Source: Symbiodinium natans (Eukaryota; Sar; Dinophyceae; Suessiales; Symbiodiniaceae). From it: DNA of 64,000 bases. The stretch lies in the NCBI GenBank assembly GCA_905221605.1, contig CAJNDS010001213.1, positions 62,001 to 126,000 of the forward strand, given 5' to 3'. Shown piece after piece: positions 60,732 to 64,000 of the stretch. The notes below the pieces were generated by a model. It was not told the origin of the DNA. It saw nothing but the letters and a program-made list of their open reading frames with translations, and did not search any database. Made by a program: the position numbers and the translations under genes. Position 1 is the first letter of the stretch. Every line of letters starts with the position of its first letter.

Positions 60732-62731
60732 CACCCCACGCCCACGCCCACGCCCACACGCCCCACCCCACGCCCACGCCCACGCCCACGCCCACGCCCA
60801 CGCCCACGCCCACGCCCACGCCCACGCCCACGCACACGCACACGCACACGCACACGCACACGCACACACATACTCAGCTGCTCAACAGCAGGACGGATTT
60901 GCCTCACACAAGAATCATACAAGTATCAACAGGGCAGAAAAGCACGCACATCTTTGCCCCCGGCAGAGCAGTAAGGCCAAGTCAGCTTCTAGCAGCCGCT
61001 TGACACCAGGCCTGCAAGACATGTAGGCGCACTGGCCCATGCTGGGTTTACGCAACGGCTACTTCGAATGATGTCAGCAGCAGTCAGCTGTCTGGCATGT
61101 GGCAAAAGGAAGGCACTTCCTTTTCCCTGCCATCCCATGCCTGAGGCATTTCACGGCCACCTCTGTGCCGTCTTTGAGCTTGCCGAAATACACCTGCACC
61201 GCAGGCTTATCACTCGCAAAAACCTGAAATGGATTTGAGCAAACGGGGCTTTGAGCCATCTCACTACTACTGCAAAGGCCTCCGCCATGCTTCCGGAGGC
61301 GTAGGGCCTACAGCATCGAAGCGCAGAGGTCAGCTCAGGCGGAAGTAGACGACAAGACTGTGTTGTACACGGTCCGTAGACGTGTTTCGGGGCACGCGTA
61401 AGGTGTGTGGCGTCCGGGCGCTTGGCCATGCTACTATGATGTCAGAAGCATGACTCATTCCCTATTGCCAATACTGTGTGGGAGTGGGGATGGAAAGGCC
61501 GGACGAGAGCTCAAGCTTTTTAAGCTGCCCGCGCTTCCGGTAGCTTCAAATACTGACCCCGGGTTCAGGGAAGGGTTAGGCATTCCCACGCCCACAAGAA
61601 CGCCTAGCTTGCCCCAAACGATTAGAGTTTAAGTAGCTTGGGGTGATGGACGAGAAGCCTAGTGAGTTTCTGCTCCTACTAGCCCCCCCCCCCCCCCGCA
61701 GTTAATCACAGGGTCCTCGACAGGTCTGTTGCGCAGAGGGAAACGAGGGTCACGCGAACATTTAAAATTGGCGACATAGCAACCTCCAAAAAACAACCTT
61801 GAAAACCCTGCCGCCATACTGCAGGCGAGTAGACCCAAATACCTGTAATCATGTTTACAGTTATATAATGTATATATATATATATATGTATAAACATACA
61901 TGTATATTGTTTTTTCATGTATCTGTTTTTTCGATCTGTTTAGAAAAAACAAAGGGAGTCAATGCTGGAGGCCGGCCGGCCTGGAATCCAGGGACTGAAT
62001 GTCCAACTCCGCGTCGCGCAGAGAGCTGCAAACCTATGGCCCAAGACACCGTGCCTTCCTAAGCGCCAAGTGCCTCAAATGATCTTCGAATACTTTTAGT
62101 AACTCCTTGAGCTCAAGTGAAGCCCCAGCTACTCGAATGACATCTCATGTCACCTGGTTCTTTCTGTTCTTTCACTCCGAGTGAATGTTTGGGGCATCGG
62201 TTGGTCCGTCGGCCGCTGCCTCGGACGGCTCGATGGCTGTCGACCTGCGACTCGGTTGATGAGAAAGCTGAAGGATCTACGAATCAGTCTACATCCACAT
62301 GATAAATCAGTGACGAGTCTATTCAGCCGCGCGGCCATGGCGCAGCCACAGACTCGTGCATGCCTCAAATTGGCGCTTGGCTGGAGACCACGTGCTGCAC
62401 CCAAACTTGGGCAACTGTACGAGCTTGTCTCAGGCTTCCCGCGCCCCAGAGCCGCGCAAAGGCTGTCCGGAAACCTGGTGCGAGTCGGTCTAAGGAGAGC
62501 TGGTGGAGTCAGCTGGAAAGCACAGGTTCTGGGCTAGAGCATGATGGGGCAGCCCTTTTCAGATGTGTATGCCATGTTCTCTGAGAAAATACAGAGACAA
62601 GGCAGACAGAATCGGAAGAACTGCTCCCAAATGCGCATTGAACCCATTGGACCCTCAGCGCAGCAGTCGAACCTGAGGTCTTCTGCTGGGAGCTGGGCAG
62701 ATCTCGTCGGGTTGCCGCCCACTGCGCCAAC
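57802..62731 (-). CDS. ABC1/ADCK (UbiB-family) atypical kinase
   Basis: Tiny minus-strand exons spell an ABC1/ADCK kinase, close in wording to ADCK2 and plant ABC1K proteins. Members act in mitochondria or plastids, often in quinone lipid metabolism. Exons: 62731-62699 LAQWAATRRDL (KxGQ region); 61193-61141 VYFGKLKDGTEVAVKCLR (beta-3 lysine); 60116-60062 LGLKKAAEEFCEHVQMQT; 59682-59653 DFRTEASHLL; 59505-59471 RFRENFEELGSK; 59415 to about 59387 SIRFPSPLYA; possibly about 59230-59268 DLLVLSREMG; 58567-58518 LAAYMRMIFKDHFIHG; 58457-58429 DLHPGNVMLK (catalytic loop); about 57835-57802 PFELIILDAGAG (metal-binding DxG). Phases agree at the junctions I could pair. The stretch between the VAVK exon and 60116, the N-terminus and the C-terminal tail are missing. 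Splice junctions look intact, so a pseudogene is not favoured. Confidence 0.85.
60370..60870. repeat. 500-bp (CA)/(CCCACA)/(GCGCAC) repeat in kinase intron
   Basis: A run of purine/pyrimidine-alternating repeats passes from GCGCAC through CCCACA and CA to CCCACG and back to CACACG. It lies between kinase exons 61141 and 60116. Long open frames in all directions here are repeat artefacts. Alternating GC/CA runs can take up Z-DNA. Confidence 0.95.
61683..61697. repeat. Poly(C) run, 15 bases, in kinase intron
   Basis: A C run ahead of CGCAGTTAATC, about 170 bases before a TA tract at 61866-61890. Confidence 0.85.
61866..61890. repeat. TA microsatellite in kinase intron
   Basis: ATAATGTATATATATATATA-type tract within the intron between kinase exons 62699 and 61193. 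Confidence 0.85.
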
Positions 62732-62739
62732 CTGGGATA

Positions 62740-63690
62740 TCTGGAACCACCGTTGTCTCAGTGGCAGCTGTAGATGAAGGCAGAGTTGCTGAACAGTCCT
62801 GTAGGCTAGGCAGGCACCAGAATCCTTGCAGGCTCATCTTTTCTATGCCAGGCAGAAGATACCATCAATGGCATAGTCTCGGTCGAAACAAGTTGGACCA
62901 CGCGGGGCATAAAGACCACCGATGCCTCAGCGCTTAGACTCAAGACGCTGTCTAGTCTTCAGTTGGGATGATGGCTTGAATGCAGAGTTATCTTCTTGTG
63001 CCACACTTCTACACTTCTGGCGGCCGAGCAGAGACACTGTTCACGTTAGCAGCTTTAGCACGACCCCACACTTCCCAAATAACGTCGCAGCTTGGACACT
63101 CAGCCCAGAACTTGCCTTCCTTAGCTGAACCCGTGAGATTTGCAGCTTTTAGGCGGTGTCATCGCAGTAAGCTTTAAGCGCCTGAGATTCTACGCATGTC
63201 CAAGCCGAGCCTAAACCAAGCGTCTCCTTGTACTGCCTTTCGACCTGCCAACGTCGTGTTCAACTAGGTTTGTGATGCACTGTGATGCTGGTGCGGAATG
63301 TGCGGATGCCTCGTAGACTTTGGCATTCCAATCTCCACCAGCGACGACGCCTGACAAGATGCCAAGCAGCCGCCGCAGCACGGTGCACACGACAACTCAG
63401 TCGACGATAGACACCACAAACATCAGTGGAACCTTACAATTCCTCAAGTTTTCCGGCTACCCACTTGCAGCAACCCCAACAATTCAAGCCTCGTAATTCC
63501 CAATAACCGCCTCTGTGCTACTTCTTGGGCTGTGCTGTGCTATTCAAAGAAAATCTTCAGGGATTGCGTTGCGATTGCCTGTCAATTGTCGTGAGCGTAT
63601 GGCTTCCAAGCCGTTGTTGGGAGGCCGACAACGGTCTCACAAGCCCAAGGTTTTGACTCGCAACAAATCTCCGGACGCGCAGCTACTTGG
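62740..63690. other. Kinase 5' flank, no exon placed
   Basis: The kinase exon that precedes LAQWAATRRDL should lie on the minus strand here and end in AA to complete a lysine codon. I could not identify it with confidence. Confidence 0.35.
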
Positions 63691-63696
63691 GGCAGC

Positions 63697-63765
63697 TTAG
63701 GTGCTCTGGCCACTCTGGCCACCAAGCTCCGAACAGAGCTGCTCCAGCACTTGCACCGCCAATTC
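63697..63765 (-). CDS. Possible terminal exon of a gene running off the right edge
   Basis: After CTGGTCAG|G the minus strand reads ELAVQVLEQLCSELGGQSGQ and then ST before a TAA stop. The AG|G acceptor and the clean helical peptide suggest a last exon. The rest of the gene would lie to the right, partly outside the window. No family is recognised. Confidence 0.35.
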   Translation of the reverse strand, partial: ELAVQVLEQLCSELGGQSGQST

Positions 63766-64000
63766 CTGACCAGAGGTGATGCGGGACGAGTGTTATGGCA
63801 ACAAGTCTTACTCTAACATATAGTCTGAATTGGTCGAATGCTCTGACTGCCCTCCGAACGAGACCCCTTGGCGATTGGCAACCGTGCGGGAGTCCTCCTG
63901 AGCGTTTGGAGGGCTTTTCTTGTCGGTGATGATGGGCACGTGGCAAGACCTGGAGTTGTCGGCCGCCGCTTCAGCTACAAGACTCATGCGATCACCGCGC

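Noticed and set aside
60257-61003. 248-codon + strand open frame, the longest in the window
   Set aside because: It consists almost wholly of His/Thr/Pro repeats from the CA-type microsatellite; all three antisense frames are open too.

Overview
The window reads as nuclear DNA of a dinoflagellate. A Symbiodiniaceae-like genome is my best guess; no species can be named. Three things point there. Coding sequence is sparse and cut into very short exons. The introns I could place start mostly with GC, some with GA or GT, and end in AG, usually AG followed by G. The rest is dominated by low-complexity arrays and scattered CCCTAA-like tracts. There is no bacterial-style gene packing, no long intact ORF of known function, and no tRNA, rRNA or CRISPR that I can support.

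Layout. 0.25-4.8 kb is a patchwork of satellites: TTATCATAATTATGATAA palindromes, a G-rich/C-rich minisatellite, a 138-bp tandem repeat, then a composite A+T satellite of (TTTAAATAA)n studded with fixed GC-rich islands and with perfect 30-bp hairpins. 6.4-7.6 kb is a second A+T array that folds back on itself. 7.7-8.7 kb looks like a terminal-inverted-repeat element. 8.8-26 kb holds scattered exon-like pieces. 26.1-31.8 kb is a recent head-to-tail duplication of about 2.8 kb carrying two copies of an unrecognised gene. 31.8-41.9 kb is gene-poor, with poly-G and poly-C tracts and CCCTAAG repeats.

The right third holds three genes I can name by splicing exons by eye, all on the minus strand. 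They are an RRM RNA-binding protein (45.0-45.4 kb), an SV2/SVOP-like major facilitator transporter (47.5-52.6 kb) and an ABC1/ADCK (UbiB-type) atypical kinase (57.8-62.7 kb). An RS-rich/S1-like exon lies just downstream of the RRM gene.

Every exon I credit is on the minus strand, which fits the long one-directional gene clusters known from dinoflagellates. The named genes do not form an evident pathway: one acts in RNA binding, one in small-solute transport, and one is a probable organellar lipid/quinone kinase. Exon limits were read by eye from splice phase and family motifs, so they are models and not measurements.
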